NCBI RefSeq assembly: GCF_047948215.1
Contig: NC_134457.1
Span: 84,606,898-84,670,897, forward strand
DNA from: Lycorma delicatula
Taxonomy: Eukaryota; Arthropoda; Insecta; Hemiptera; Fulgoridae
Reading direction: 5' to 3'
DNA: 64,000 bases
Both the position numbers and the translations under genes were made by a program. The notes beneath the pieces are model-generated. The model searched no databases and was not told the origin of the DNA. It saw only the letters and a program-made list of their open reading frames with translations. How positions within the stretch are numbered: position 1 is the stretch's first letter; the number at the start of each line of letters is the position of its first letter. Of this stretch, positions 11,701 through 23,091 are shown piece by piece.

Positions 11701-11962
11701 GTGAAATTTTGGAATTGTTGAACATTTTTGAAAAGGATTTCCTGCTTTGTTTCTTTATTTATTTGTTTAATATGCACCCAGAGTGGTTGAAAGTCAAAAT
11801 TATCGCTGTTGCGATCAACAATTCTCTGTGGTGTAAAAAAAAAAATCATTTTATATTTTATATATATATACTAGCGGACCCGACAGACTTTGTCCTGACA
11901 TGGTATTGTTCTGTAGTAAATGCACAACACATAAATATAAGTAACTTATTTAAGTTAAAATT

Positions 11963-12193
11963 AACAGTAATGTGGACGAAATTTCATTAAAATGGCTATT
12001 AGTATGACTAATATTAGTATGAATATTATAAGTTTGTAATTGTTGTATTATTGTAATGGGTTTATTGATTAATTATGTGTAGTATGGTTAATATTTATTT
12101 TCACTAAATATTGAGATGTCTGATGAAAATTGAATTAAAAAATCGAAACATTGTAATTAGTGTAATTAATAAATTTTCATCCACATTACTGTT
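11963..12193. repeat. Fold-back element, 27-bp arms
   Basis: The left arm AACAGTAATGTGGACGAAAT... (11963-11989) is matched in inverse orientation by 12167-12193, with 24 of 27 positions agreeing. The spacer is about 177 bp and AT-rich. It looks like a small MITE or fold-back inserted in the surrounding repeat. Confidence 0.6.
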
Positions 12194-12899
12194 ATTTTCA
12201 CTTAGGATCATTCTAAAAAAGTATCTCCTACTTTTTTTTATTTAATAATTTATAAGTTTCATAACTATGTGATAGCTTAATTAATCAACTAATAAAAAAA
12301 ATTAAAGCACAGTAAAAAAGAAAGCAACTTAGTTCAAATTTTAGTAGAAATTTTTATAATTTTTCTCATTCTTTATTTTAACACCTATTTTATCAAATTT
12401 TAAATAATTGTAAATTAAAAACAATTTTAGAAATTTTTTTATTAAAATTAATCAGCTACAAAAATTATAACTTCAATTTTTAAAATATACTTTAAACTAT
12501 AATTATTATAAGTAACTTATATTTTTATTTTATAAACGTTATAATTTATTTTACAAACTTACATTTTTATTTTCAAAGAGCCGTTCAATACTTCATAAGT
12601 TGCATAGAATCAAATAAGAATTGACAATTTAAATTTGTAGGTTAAGTAATTGTTATTGAATGCACGTGTATACATCATTAAAATTCATGAAAAATCAAGT
12701 AAAATAGTCATTTCAATACTGCACCTTACAAATTTACACAATTTATATTTTTTAATTACCCTTCAAATAAATATTATTTCAATAAATAATAATATAATAT
12801 AATATTCTCAATAAGCGCGCAATTATAGCAGACTCGGCAATGCTTCGCTATTTCTAGATTTGAGTATACATACAGCTTAAATGAACACATTTGAAAGTT

Positions 12900-13250
12900 T
12901 CATAAAACCTTAAAAAACTGAACATTAGGAATTTTACAAAATATATCTTTCACTTTATAAAAAAGTCAGAATGTAAATAAATCCAAATGACAAAACAACA
13001 GCACTACCTATCGGATTTAATTCGCACCACTCTCTAATCACAGTATTCGGTGGAAAATAACTAACAAAAAGAGATATGGCTGCAAAATAATTATAATTAA
13101 TACTGAACATTAAGAAACTTACAAAACATTACGGAACTTCATAAAATTTAACCTTTCACTTTATAAAAGTCAGAATGTAAATAAATCCAATTGTCAGAAC
13201 AGCACTACCTATCGGATTTAATTCGAACTACTCTTTAAACACAGTAGTCC
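12900..13250 (+). repeat. Diverged tandem duplication, about 200-bp units
   Basis: The blocks TTTCACTTTATAAAA..GTCAG, AATGTAAATAAATCCAA and ACAGCACTACCTATCGGATT appear at about 12950-13020 and again at about 13154-13220. Confidence 0.65.
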
Positions 13251-13626
13251 ATTAAAAATACGAATGTAATAACAACACCAAGCTACGACGCAAGTAATTG
13301 ATATGCGAAAAAGCAACAAAATTTTAAAAAAAAACCTAGAATCTGATCGCAGCAACAACTACCGGATCTGACTGATGCCAAAAATTAAAAAAAGTTTCTA
13401 AAACGCGATCGCAGCGCTGCCGACCGGATCCAATTGTGAACCTCAACCATCCCAAGATCAACAAAAACACATAAATAAATAAATTAATTAAAAAAACATT
13501 TTCTATCGGATCAAATTGTGAATCTAAACCATTCTCGAATCAACTTAATTACACACACAAAATTTCATCAAAATCAGTCCAGCCGTTTAGGAGGCGTTCA
13601 GTCACATACACACGCACAGAAGAAAT

Positions 13627-13732
13627 ATACATATATATCTATATATAAAATCTATCTTTATATGTATATATACATATACATATAATAATAATACATATAA
13701 TACATATAATATATTAATACATATGTATAATA

Positions 13733-13777
<45 letters not shown>

Positions 13778-13778
13778 A

Positions 13779-13820
<42 letters not shown>

Positions 13821-13856
13821 ACAATTAACATTATTAAAGGTACATTATCATACAAT

Positions 13857-13893
<37 letters not shown>

Positions 13894-13915
13894 AACAATT
13901 TGTCTATATATATAG
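13627..13915. repeat. TA-rich microsatellite array
   Basis: About 290 bp consists mostly of (TA)n with TACA and TAATAATACA variants, interrupted by CAACAATTAACATTATTAAA and a second TA block. Open frames here are artefacts of the repeat. Confidence 0.9.
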
Positions 13916-14039
13916 ACTGAAATTAATTAAAAGTAGATTATTACAGCGTAGTTTGTTAAGATTTGTTTAATTGTGATTAGTCATCTTCGGTGTTAGATTA
14001 TGGCTCGGGGATCGTTTCCGCAAACTCATTCAAATAGCT

Positions 14040-14309
14040 GTGTGGGCTACGAAGTTAGAACAGAGAAGATGTCTGAAGAAGCCTACAGCGAAGGCAAAAG
14101 CTGAGTTAAAATCACTTACATATATGTCTACAGAGTCATTTGCACCGGAAAAGTTACAAGATGGATGTCATCCCCTAGGGGTCAGGATGGTGTTAGTCTC
14201 TGGAAGAGTTGTACTATATACCTCCTTATCCCAGCGAGATTTTCCGATTCAGAATCCAAAGGCCTTCCAGTCTACCAGGAATAAGCCTGATGGGGGTTCT
14301 AGTTGGTGA
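14040..14309 (+). other. Unidentified 89-codon open frame
   Basis: An open frame with a fairly balanced composition (includes KPTAKAKAELKSLTYMS and RNKPDGGSSW) lies in a locally GC-richer stretch after the TA array. No domain, splice-site pair or ATG context supports it. It could be a remnant of a mobile-element protein or chance. Confidence 0.2.
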
Positions 14310-17065
14310 AGGATATAATACTCTTTCTTAAACATTATTTGGTGATTAGGGATGGTTGATTGCTTCTTGGTTACTCGATGTTAGGTGAGGGAAGAGAGAG
14401 TTTTGCAGGGTTTTCTTCTTCTTCTCTGTTATCCTAGCTTTCCCTGTTGTCATGGTGTAATTTTTTTTTCTTGGCTTCTTTCTTCTTTATACCAGACTTT
14501 GCTCGTTTGATGATTGTAATTATTTACAACCAATTTCGATCTTTTAGAAGTACGAAACCCAAATAGACAGTTTTTAATTTTACTCCTACAGGTTAAAATA
14601 GAACATAAATATAAAAACTTGTTTCAGGATTTTTTTACCTAACCAATTCAATTATGGATTTAAAATATATCGAATACTTATTTAATTTATTTAAAAAAAA
14701 AAGAAGTTAACTTTAATGTAACGTATACATTAACGTAAAGTTAACTTTAATGTAAAAAACAAAAACGGAATCTGAAATTATAAATAATTCATAATGTATA
14801 ATTATTTTATTTGGAATAAATATTGCATAGTAATAATATAGAGTTAGTATTTCTCAACGATTTTTCTTTTTGTTAAATCAATGATTATTTTTATAATAAA
14901 ATTACGCTTTTTACAAAAACAATAGATCTTTAGATATTATTCAGCTATACTAATTATCTAACTGCAAACAACAAAGATTCACTTTATTATTATTATTACT
15001 ACTACTATTATTATTATTATTATATGGAGTGCCGCATTATAGTATATTATTAAAATATAACACACACTTAGTTCAACATTACGGCAGTAATTAATCCCAC
15101 GAGTTAATATTAAACATTGTTTAGTATAAATAATAATGCTTTAATTGCATCGCAAATGAGACAATAATAATTCAATTATTTTTATTATTATTCATAATAA
15201 TACTGAATTCTAAATGTTTTAGGAATGCTTTCATAGAACAGTTTAAATTTAACTGGGTTTTGTTAATTGTTAAAAAATGATCAAGTTATACTATTTTTGA
15301 GAATTCAGTTTACTCAGATGATACAATTCTAATAAATTCGATAAATACGATTCTAATAAATATGATTTAATACCGTAAGACGCATGTACGTATGACTTGA
15401 CTTTACTTGCTTGACGATCACTTGTTATGTTTTATATAAATTTTATTTTATTTTATCTTAATCTAACTCAATTTAATATGTTTAGTGAACTTATAATATA
15501 TATTTAATTAACATGTGTTAATTAAGATGGAAATAATATTTTCCGAAAGCGAAATAATTTATAAAAACTCATTGTATATTATATACACAAACGGGACATG
15601 CTGAATAAAATTAATCACTATATTTGATATGACATATTTTTGCCAATGAGTTTGAAGTTTATAGTAAACAATGGAGTATGTATTATTTTATTCCTAAATT
15701 ACTTTCCTTTTTAAGTATTTAATTCATTTCATTATAGCAATTTAAAAAAAATAAAAAGAAAAAACAATTGAAGAGAAAATATCCTTTTTGACTATTTAAA
15801 ATTTACCCTAATTTTATCTCGTTTTAAATGCTCCCCACAAATTCTAAAAATTGTACAGTACCGTGGTGTGCGAGTTTAAATTTGATGCTTGTGTGTTGGA
15901 TATACACGTTATTTTAAACTATTTCATGTATTTACAGTTACACTAATTAAATTTTTTATGAACAGAAAATAAATTTTATTATTAAATAAAAAAGATTTAC
16001 CTCTTTTAGTTTACTAATTTGATTATGTTTTGTATGTCTTTTGAACAAAAAATTCTGCAAAATGATATAATAACGAGATTAGGTCTTCTTGCGCAGAACT
16101 ACGTAAGATTTTTTTATTTATTTTATTCAATTTTCTGATAAATTATCATGCAGTAAAGAACTTTCATTTAAGATGACCAACTTCTCAGATTAATTATTTA
16201 TTATAATTTTTTCAATTTATCAAATAAGATATTAAATGATAATAATACAAAAAATTGTGCGGTACTAAATATTTTTATTTATTCTTTTGCATAAATTTAT
16301 CTTTTGAGATTATATTTTTAGTATATACTAAATTCTATACATAAAAGAAAATGACTATGTTCTATTTTATCTGATTGAATTTTTTTCCCACATTTATAAC
16401 AAATTATTGGTTGCCATAGGGACAACTGTGATTTTATATTTGGAAACTTTACAATAAAAATAGAAATTGTAATCGCGATGAAAAATATTTTTCGTCATAA
16501 GTTTTGATTCAATAGAGAGTGATACGGAGAAAACATCAGATATAAACAAGATATACGGAATATAAGAGGCAGGCAAACAAGTTCTCTCACTTGTTCACCG
16601 CTTTCTATAACATTTTGGGTTATTACTGTGCTACGACGTTTTGGCGGTCAAACTCTTATGTGTAGTTGTGTTAAACCAGGGTTTCCATCCAATTACTGTT
16701 TTCCAAGTAACACTTCTGTTTTTCCTTTTTACTTTCTTTTCACTTTTCTATCGTGTAACGATTCTGTACACAAAGAAACAAACATCTAATTTTCACACGA
16801 ATATACTTTCATATATCTACGCGCACGTGCAAAAAATAAGAGAATTTTTCACTATATTAAAAGTATTTTAGGAAACCAAATTTGTTATATTACAAATGAT
16901 CGAGGCAACAAGGATCGTTTTGTTTGTTTTTTTATTATTACAATTTTTCATATTTTTGATGGAAATTGTAAACAATTTTATAATAATAATATTAAGCTGA
17001 TTAAATAAGATTAAATATAAAACAAAAATATTACAAAAAGGTCATATTACTTAATTTAATAATAA
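14310..17065. other. AT-rich non-coding stretch
   Basis: It contains a short imperfect inverted pair around 14705-14755 (GTTAACTTTAATGTAA on both sides of CGTATACATTAACG) and a TTATTA-rich microsatellite near 14985-15022. No gene was recognised. Confidence 0.5.
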
Positions 17066-17690
17066 TCTATATATATAAAAATGTTAGTTCATTTGTGTAC
17101 GGCTTCAAAAACTCAAAATATTCTGCACCGATTGAGCTCAAATTTCAGCACGATATATAACCTGCATCAAAAAGATTTTTTTCATGTATTTTTAATAAAT
17201 CTATCTATCTATTTTTAATTTGTGCATTTTTTAATTTGGAAATGTTAACAAAGGAAAACCAATCAGATCAATGAAAGATGGACGCTGTCAAACATAACGA
17301 CGACCAAATTTCTTTGAATTATATTTAACAGCAAAAACATCTGTATTTTATTTTTAAAAAAAACACGATAAAAAAAAATTTTAGGACGATATATAACCCG
17401 CATCAAAGATTGTTTTCATCTATTTTTAATAAATCTATCTATCTATTTTTAATTTGTACAGTTTTTTAATAAATAAGAGGCTAATAAATCAGATGAAAAT
17501 GTAAACAAAGGAAAACCAATCAGATCAATGCAAGATGGCCGCTGTCAAACACAACGACCAATCACAAAGAGCCCGTATGGCCGTTGCCAATGTAAACAAA
17601 ATCACAACTGATACAAATTTATTTGAATTATATTTAACAGCTAAAACATCTGTATTTTATTAAAAAAAAAAACACCAAAACAAAAAGAAA
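17066..17690 (+). mobile_element. Helitron-like element, 5' end with internal duplication
   Basis: It begins with A|TC at 17065-17067 and matches the 5' end of the Helitron at 18765 for about 110 bp (AAAAATGTTAG, TTTGTGTACG, TTCAAAAACTCAAAAT, CTGCACCGATT, GCACGATATATAACC). A unit of about 236 bp is then repeated (17151-17386 and from 17387), each with GGAAAACCAATCAGATCAATG and a block ending ACATCTGTATTTTATT. No helicase is present, so it is non-autonomous. The 3' end was not identified. Confidence 0.65.
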
Positions 17691-17849
17691 AGCCACCAAG
17701 AAGGATGACTTACAGTAAATAAATTAAAACACCCAACATTCTTATAACCCAGATACACTTAAGACTATGCAAACAAAAAAAGTCGAAATAACCAAATACA
17801 CAGAAAATAATATCCCTACATAATGACCAAAAAATCCTTTGTTAGGTTA

Positions 17850-17855
17850 TTTTTT

Positions 17856-17906
<51 letters not shown>

Positions 17907-17961
17907 CCAAACAATCGTTTTTTGGTCATTTAGCGTTCTTTGCTATGTAAAAGCAAAGAAC
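17850..17961. repeat. TA microsatellite and perfect hairpin
   Basis: A (TA)n run (about 17858-17904) is bracketed by two ATGACCAAA-CAATC-like motifs. It is followed by a perfect 9-bp hairpin, GTTCTTTGC / GCAAAGAAC, at about 17935-17961. Confidence 0.6.
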
Positions 17962-18017
17962 AAAATTCACAAATAGTAACACTGAAACCACACACCTAAG
18001 TATTCGTTTTTATTTTG

Positions 18018-18172
18018 TTTTTTTCTAACCTCCGAAACTACCGTTATGCATAGCTTAAGATGATGATATGAATGATTTATAGCGTATGAAAATGCCATGT
18101 CTGACTGGGATTCCAACTCAGAACCACCAGATCAAAGTCCGAGACGTTACCATTCGCGCCACAGAGGCCGGT
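18018..18172 (-). mobile_element. SINE-2 (tRNA-derived), copy b
   Basis: On the minus strand the head reads GGCCTCTGTGGCGCGAATGG (A-box-like) then GTTCTGAGTTGGAATCCC (B-box region). The body is GACATGGCATTTTCATACGC, and the tail is ATCATCATCTTAAGC ... AACGGTAGTTTCGGAGG plus A-rich DNA. It matches the copy at 55918-56075. The tail is the same one used by SINE-1. Confidence 0.75.
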
Positions 18173-18764
18173 AAACATATTCTTTAGGAGCCGAATAAAA
18201 ACACGACTTACCAATATGGCGTTGTGTGTCAAACCAATTTTATACGGACTATAATTACTTTTAATACGCGAAAGCCTTTGCAATGACTGAACATTAACTT
18301 AAACCTCTTCAAAAATTATTCCTTTTGAACTAAGCCACATTTTGATATCGTTGTTTTTCTATAACACGGCTGGAATTCTCTTCGTTTAATGATAAGAAGC
18401 GTTGTCGAAGACAATAAACGAATTCTCTTCCAAAGGTCATAATACACCGCTAAACTATTTGTAAATAATTCAGATTCGAGTAATTTTTTTACGAAAGTGT
18501 TTCTATCAAAATCTCATTTTTTTCTCAATTGACCTGAGGGGTTTTGTTTTCTTTGGAGACCGTAATTCATTAGTAGATTCATACTCGAGAATCACGTTGT
18601 ACACTGAAGCAGCACAACTTCTACTTACGTTAGCAGTTTATTAACATCTGAAATCAACGCCGTTTGATTATTCTGTAATTTGTAAGCATTACTCTGCTTT
18701 TGTAAGCATTTAAAATGATGTGTTTTTTCGCAGGACTTAAGGGCTTTTTTTCGCAGCCCACAAA

Positions 18765-20224
18765 TCTTTATATATAAAAATGTTAAGTTCGTTTGTGTAC
18801 GTTTCAAAAACTCAAAATGTCCTGCACCGATTAAGCTCATATTTTAGCACGATATATAACCCGCATCAAAGATTCTTTTTATTTATTTTTCGCATACCCG
18901 CGACCGCGAGTAAACAGTTTTTTAACGGTCAGCTGTGTACCAGTGACCGCGCCATCTGCCGGAAGCGAGAGAAACACTCGCCATACTAGCTAACAACAAC
19001 CGCAGTCACATGTGAAACAATACCTGTTCCCAATTACATTGTTCATTAGCAAAAAAAAAAAAAACGTATCCATTTGCATATGATTAAGATTATTATACAA
19101 TCTGAATTAAATATTCACTTTAATCGAGGTACTTTTGTGTGATCGTGTCGTAATTGCGCTGCGCCTTTCACCAAGCTCTGAATTTATTAGAAAACGACCA
19201 ACAGTGGGATATATGTATTAATGACGCGTGCAACACTGCACATCCAAACCAAATTCGCGCATTATTCGCAATTATATTGACCGCTTGCTTCCCTTCATCT
19301 CCCACAGAGTTATGGAAAAGATATAGATCACATATGGCTGAGGATATTTTGCATAGAGTACGCCTAGAAAATACCAATATGACCATGGAATTTACAGAAG
19401 GCATTTACGATGAAGCATTGATAAATATTGAAGACAAGTGCTTAGCTATTGCAAATAAAGTTCTTAGTCAATTGGGAATGCCGCACCCACCCGAGCTGCG
19501 ATTGCTTCATTTGATGTGGATTTACGCCGTGAACAGAGTTACAACATTGGTGATCTTCAGTCATATGTCCAATCAAACATTCCCAAATTAACGCGTGAAC
19601 AGAAAGGCATTTATGATCGCATAATGCAAATGATAAATGACATAGTTGGGGGACCTTCTTCTTGGATGCGCCAGGAGGAACTGGGAAAACATTCCTCATT
19701 AGATTGATTCTAGCAACGGTTCGATCAAAAAATGACAATTACCCTGTTGCGGAATATTAATCAGCCAAAACTCTGCAACGACACGCGACTTGCAGTTAAG
19801 AAATTGATGAATAACGTAGTGGAAGCAACGATTTTAACGGGGCCTTTCAAAGGTGAAGATGTCCTCATTCCTCGAATACCCGTAATCCCGACCGATACAC
19901 CATTTTAATTTAAAAGATTGCAATTCCCAATTCGATTGGCATTTGCAATCACAATCAATAAAGCTGAAGGTCAATCTTTAGAATTGTGTGGTTTAGATTT
20001 AGATGCGGATTGCTTCTCACATGGGCAACTGTATGTTGCGTGTTCCCGAGTCGGCAAACCAGATAGCCTTTATATCTACGCAGACAGTGGAAAAACAAAA
20101 AAATATTGTATATCCACAAGTATTGCAAAATTAAACTTCTATGAAACGTATTCTTTGTTTTGTTTCTCATTTCTCATCCATGCAACCACAATATGCCACA
20201 GCGAAGCGTGGCGGGTAGAGGTAG
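18765..20224 (+). mobile_element. Internally deleted Helitron
   Basis: The element starts TC after an A (18764|18765). It ends with the hairpin CCACAGCGAAGCGTGG followed by CGGGTAGAGGTAG, then T at 20225. This matches the Helitron rules: insertion between A and T, a 5' TC, a 3' hairpin about 10 bp from the end, and a CTAG-like terminus (here GTAG). At 1460 bp it is far shorter than an autonomous Helitron. It keeps parts of the helicase gene only; the Rep nuclease region was not seen. Its 5' end is shared with the element at 17066. Confidence 0.8.
19154..20150 (+). pseudogene. Helitron Pif1-like helicase, broken and deleted
   Basis: These are remnants of the SF1 (Pif1-type) helicase of a Helitron, which in the intact protein unwinds DNA during rolling-circle transposition. 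The first part (19154 to about 19500) includes FAIILTACFPSSPTELWKRY and AEDILHRVRLEN, typical of the region before the helicase. After a frameshift, DLRREQSYN...IPKLTREQKGIYDRI follows (about 19516-19640). Another frameshift gives the Walker A segment LDAPGGTGKTFLI near 19670-19700. The sequence then jumps to LLRNINQPKLCNDTRLAV and GPFKGEDVLIPRIP (about 19745-19890). Motifs II to IV are therefore deleted. The end (19918-20150) keeps [20 protein letters not shown] and [16 protein letters not shown] (motifs V-VI). At least two frameshifts, a stop and the deletion make it inactive. Confidence 0.85.
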
Positions 20225-20302
20225 TTTCTTTATAATTCTTTACTCGGGTCTCATGGGATTCCGTTTTTAAAAAAGTTCCCATGTTGTTTTCATTAATATT
20301 AG

Positions 20303-20440
20303 ATTAATTGGATTTTCAATCTTGAAAATTAAAGGTTAAGAAAATTGTTGTTTTACGTAATACTATTTTTGTTATTAATTGGATTTTCAATCTTGAAAAC
20401 TAAAGGTTAAGAAAATTTTTAAGTAATACTGTGATTGTTA
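20303..20440 (+). repeat. 71-bp tandem duplication
   Basis: ATTAATTGGATTTTCAATCT...AAAGGTTAAGAAAATT is repeated with a period of 71 bp (20303 and 20374). The two units are nearly identical, suggesting a recent event. Confidence 0.8.
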
Positions 20441-20499
20441 ATTTCAACCCCCTTGGTGATTAAAGTTGTATTTATTAGAGTAATCATTTACTTCAGATA

Positions 20500-21020
20500 G
20501 TCGGTCCGATTTGGAGAAATGTTATTTATTGTGCTTAAAAAAATGGCTGCCCCTTGATGGAATGAGTCGAAAAATCAAAGCTAGGATTAGCAAAAAATTT
20601 TTACCAAATTTCACTTTTTTTCTCAATGTATTTTTAAGATTTAGGAAAAAACTGTTAAAAAATAATTTTCCGTATCCCCCACAAATCGGATTGACTTTGG
20701 AATTTTAAATAACTTTAAGTATCATCACACTGAAGCTCAGTTTTCTTCGATCACAATTTAAAAAGTAAAAAATTATAAATAGTAAATACCACCCTTTCCT
20801 TTGTTTATTTTGTCAAAAATTAAATTCATCGAAACCAAAATAAAATGTATATAACTTTTTTCGAAGAATTTTGTTGAGCTAGTCCAAAGATATTAATCAA
20901 AATCCTGGCCGAAAAATTCTTTTATAAATTTGTATAATTTTTTTGTGCGTTTTGAACTAAGGGGGATTTAAAACGTCAACATTTTCAAAAACTACAACAA
21001 CCAAATTTTAGCAGATCGCT
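20500..21020 (-). repeat. Dispersed repeat family E, copy 1
   Basis: Its reverse complement matches 60395-60895. Shared blocks are CAAAATTTTG, TAGCTCAACA.AAATTCTTCG and GTTATTTAAAATTCCAAAGT followed by an ATCGGAT...GGGGGA block. It is non-coding, and the two copies lie in opposite orientations. Confidence 0.6.
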
Positions 21021-21039
21021 ATACTTTTTCTTTATTACT

Positions 21040-21792
21040 GTGCTGGTACAATAGCAGAAGATTGAGAAAGTAAAAATAACCCAAACCTTTTTCTTTTTTT
21101 TATATTTATTATCCCTCTCCCATGGGCCGGACCCACGGCTAAGTATAACTCACCCCAGGGGAGTATCCTTTGACACTCCCCTGGGCTGGGTCCTTTTGAG
21201 GGGTCCCCAAGAGGATCCACCATCGGAACTCTGGTCTTAACTCCCCCTTACTGAATGTTGGGATCTAAAGATCGTCATACGACAGGGAACTTTCATAGCA
21301 GTAAACGTCATGTACGGAGTCCCCAGCTGATCATCGGGGCTGGCACACCAGTTCTCACAGTTGATGTTGTCCAATGCCTCCCGCTAGAAGCCCCTTCTCC
21401 GCTCCTCATCATCTTTAGCTCGAAGCACCCTCCGGTAAAAGATTCTGAACGCATCCCAACGAGCTTTAAAGGCAATTATGCGAATCAGTAAGGATGCAGG
21501 TGTCAAGCCGGGAATTCCTGCACGAATCCTATGTTCCTCCCATTCAAGGCACTGTGTGGTCAATAGAATCATGCTCTGTGCAGAACATACAGCTGATGGT
21601 GTCACGCCTCCCAATGCGGTGTAGATAGCTTCCAAAGTTCCCATGGCCTGTAAACATTTGTGTAGTGTAATAGTCGAGGTCATCAAACTTTCTTAAACAC
21701 CACAGTCGCAGGTCCAGTATCAGAATGCTTGTCCAGGCTGTCGTCTCCCCAGCCACCCACCTATCTTGCCAGAAATCTAAATGACTCAGAAT
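21040..21792 (-). pseudogene. R1-type LINE, 3' end (reverse transcriptase C-terminus and 3' UTR)
   Basis: This is the minus-strand C-terminal end of an R1-clade non-LTR retrotransposon polyprotein. From about 21786 the frame reads WQDRWVAGETTAWTSILI, then the hallmark TTQMFTGHGNFGSYLHRIGR and the zinc knuckle CMFC..HDSIDHT. A single frameshift near 21555 leads into CLEWEEHRIRAGI, FKARWDAFRIFYRRVL and a stop at about 21382. From there to about 21040 lies a GC-rich 3' UTR (CCATGGGCCGGACCCACGGC). The upstream RT and endonuclease parts are missing, as usual for a 5'-truncated copy. It differs in sequence from the R1-like copy at 11.0 kb, so it is a separate lineage. Confidence 0.85.
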
Positions 21793-23040
21793 GCTGTCTA
21801 AATGGCCCAGACTTATTTTAATTAAGTGAACCTCTTTCAGTTCTTTATGTAAAACATTTGAAAATTAAAATTTAGGATTATTAATTAAAACAATAAAAAA
21901 AGTAATCATAAAAATTTCAAATAATTATGAGTATTAATATATTGATGGACAATCACTTACTAGATAAGTCCTCCTTAATGTTATTTAAATATTTAGTAAA
22001 TTCCCACTACTATATTAAAGTACTACACAGTTAACGGAAATAATGCAAAATGCTTTATGTAAAATTAGCCGTGAATTGTAAAATTATGGATGTTAAAATT
22101 GTATGGATGGTAAACCCAGATGGTAAAATTAGCCGGCTTCACCCAGATTGTCCCTTAACTCTGTTCACGAATATTTCTATAAACTCGTAAAAAATTTTTA
22201 ATAAACTGAGCTAAAAACAGTAGTATTTCACCATGTGCACAGTAAAATGAATTTTGTATGTCAATACATTTTTTGGGCCATACTGAATCAATCTGTCCAG
22301 TAGTTTTTAAATTTTATAACACCCCACCCTCAATATTTTGACCCAGAGAGTTTGAAGGGTTTGAAATGTACCAATCATCATTTTAAGTCGTACTTAGAAA
22401 AGTGAAAAATTAGAGAATATCAATTAACTTAATCAGAACGAATTGACTAGGATAAGTCACGAGAGGCAAAGGATTGATAAAATTTTACAGAAAGGATTAA
22501 TATAAAGGGAAAAAACCACGATTACTAAATGAAAATATTAGCTATCAGGAACTCAAAAGGTTTAGCTGTAAATAAAGGTTGAGTGGTGTCGAGTATGAAC
22601 TAAGGAATCTGTCTGATAGGTGATAGCATCATGATTAATGAAATTCCTTAAAATAATGTTTATTCAAATCGGTTCAGTAATTTAAAGTGTAACAAAAAGA
22701 CTAATATATAGGAAGATATGATTTATGTTTTTATAGACCACTCTTAATGATAACACTAAATGAAAACCAGCGAAAGTTCGTTCACGACAGACAAATATTT
22801 CATCAATATATTATTACAACTTGGTTAACTTTTTACATAAAAATTAATTCTTTTTTAGTTATAAAGTTCAGAGAAATTTTTTTAAAATTAAATAAGTGAA
22901 AACTCCTTAAAATATTAATTATTTTTTGTAATATTTAAAAATATAATTAGCTGAATAACAGGTATCTATGTAATAACAAAAAACCATCGACAGCAATTTG
23001 TTTTACAAGCGATCGTTGGTGGATAGTGCAATAGTGTTGC
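21793..23040. other. AT-rich non-coding stretch
   Basis: No gene was recognised. The stretch around 22130-22340 looks like part of an old repeat but could not be matched to another copy here. Confidence 0.45.
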
Positions 23041-23050
23041 TGGCAGCCGA

Positions 23051-23091
23051 GTTACCTTACCTTTGCGTACCTTACCTTACCCTACCTTACA
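23051..23091. repeat. Short ACCTT-type pentanucleotide run
   Basis: TTACCTTACC and TACCTTACCTTACCCTACCT form an imperfect 5-bp repeat of about 40 bp. On the other strand it reads GGTAA, close to but not the insect telomere unit TTAGG. Confidence 0.6.

Larger units (their letters stand above)
11868..13620 (+). repeat. Composite dispersed repeat bounded by TA runs
   Basis: The left edge reads CTAGCGGACCCGACAGACTT and the right edge reads TCATCAAAATCAGTCCAGCC, then GTTTAGGAGGCGTTCAGTC. Similar edge pairs next to (TA)n are, from memory, common in arthropod genomes. A second left-edge-like motif (AGCAGACTCGGCAATGCTTC) lies at about 12825, so two elements may be joined or nested. Several inner units repeat the theme ...CGGATC(T/C)...AATTGTGAA. 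No open frame was seen. The class is uncertain. Confidence 0.5.

Noticed and set aside
13658..13920. Open frames on both strands made of Tyr/Ile/Met repeats
   Set aside because: They are translations of the TA/TACA microsatellite and not genes.
19168..19404. Minus-strand open frames across the Helitron (19168-19404, 19442-19738, 19955-20170)
   Set aside because: Antisense shadows of the helicase remnants on the plus strand.
21255..21491. Plus-strand open frame of 78 codons
   Set aside because: Antisense to the R1-type LINE polyprotein and its 3' UTR, which explain the sequence.
23051..23091. Interstitial telomere repeat
   Set aside because: The unit reads GGTAA/TTACC and not the insect TTAGG unit. 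It is short and imperfect, so it is treated as a simple repeat.
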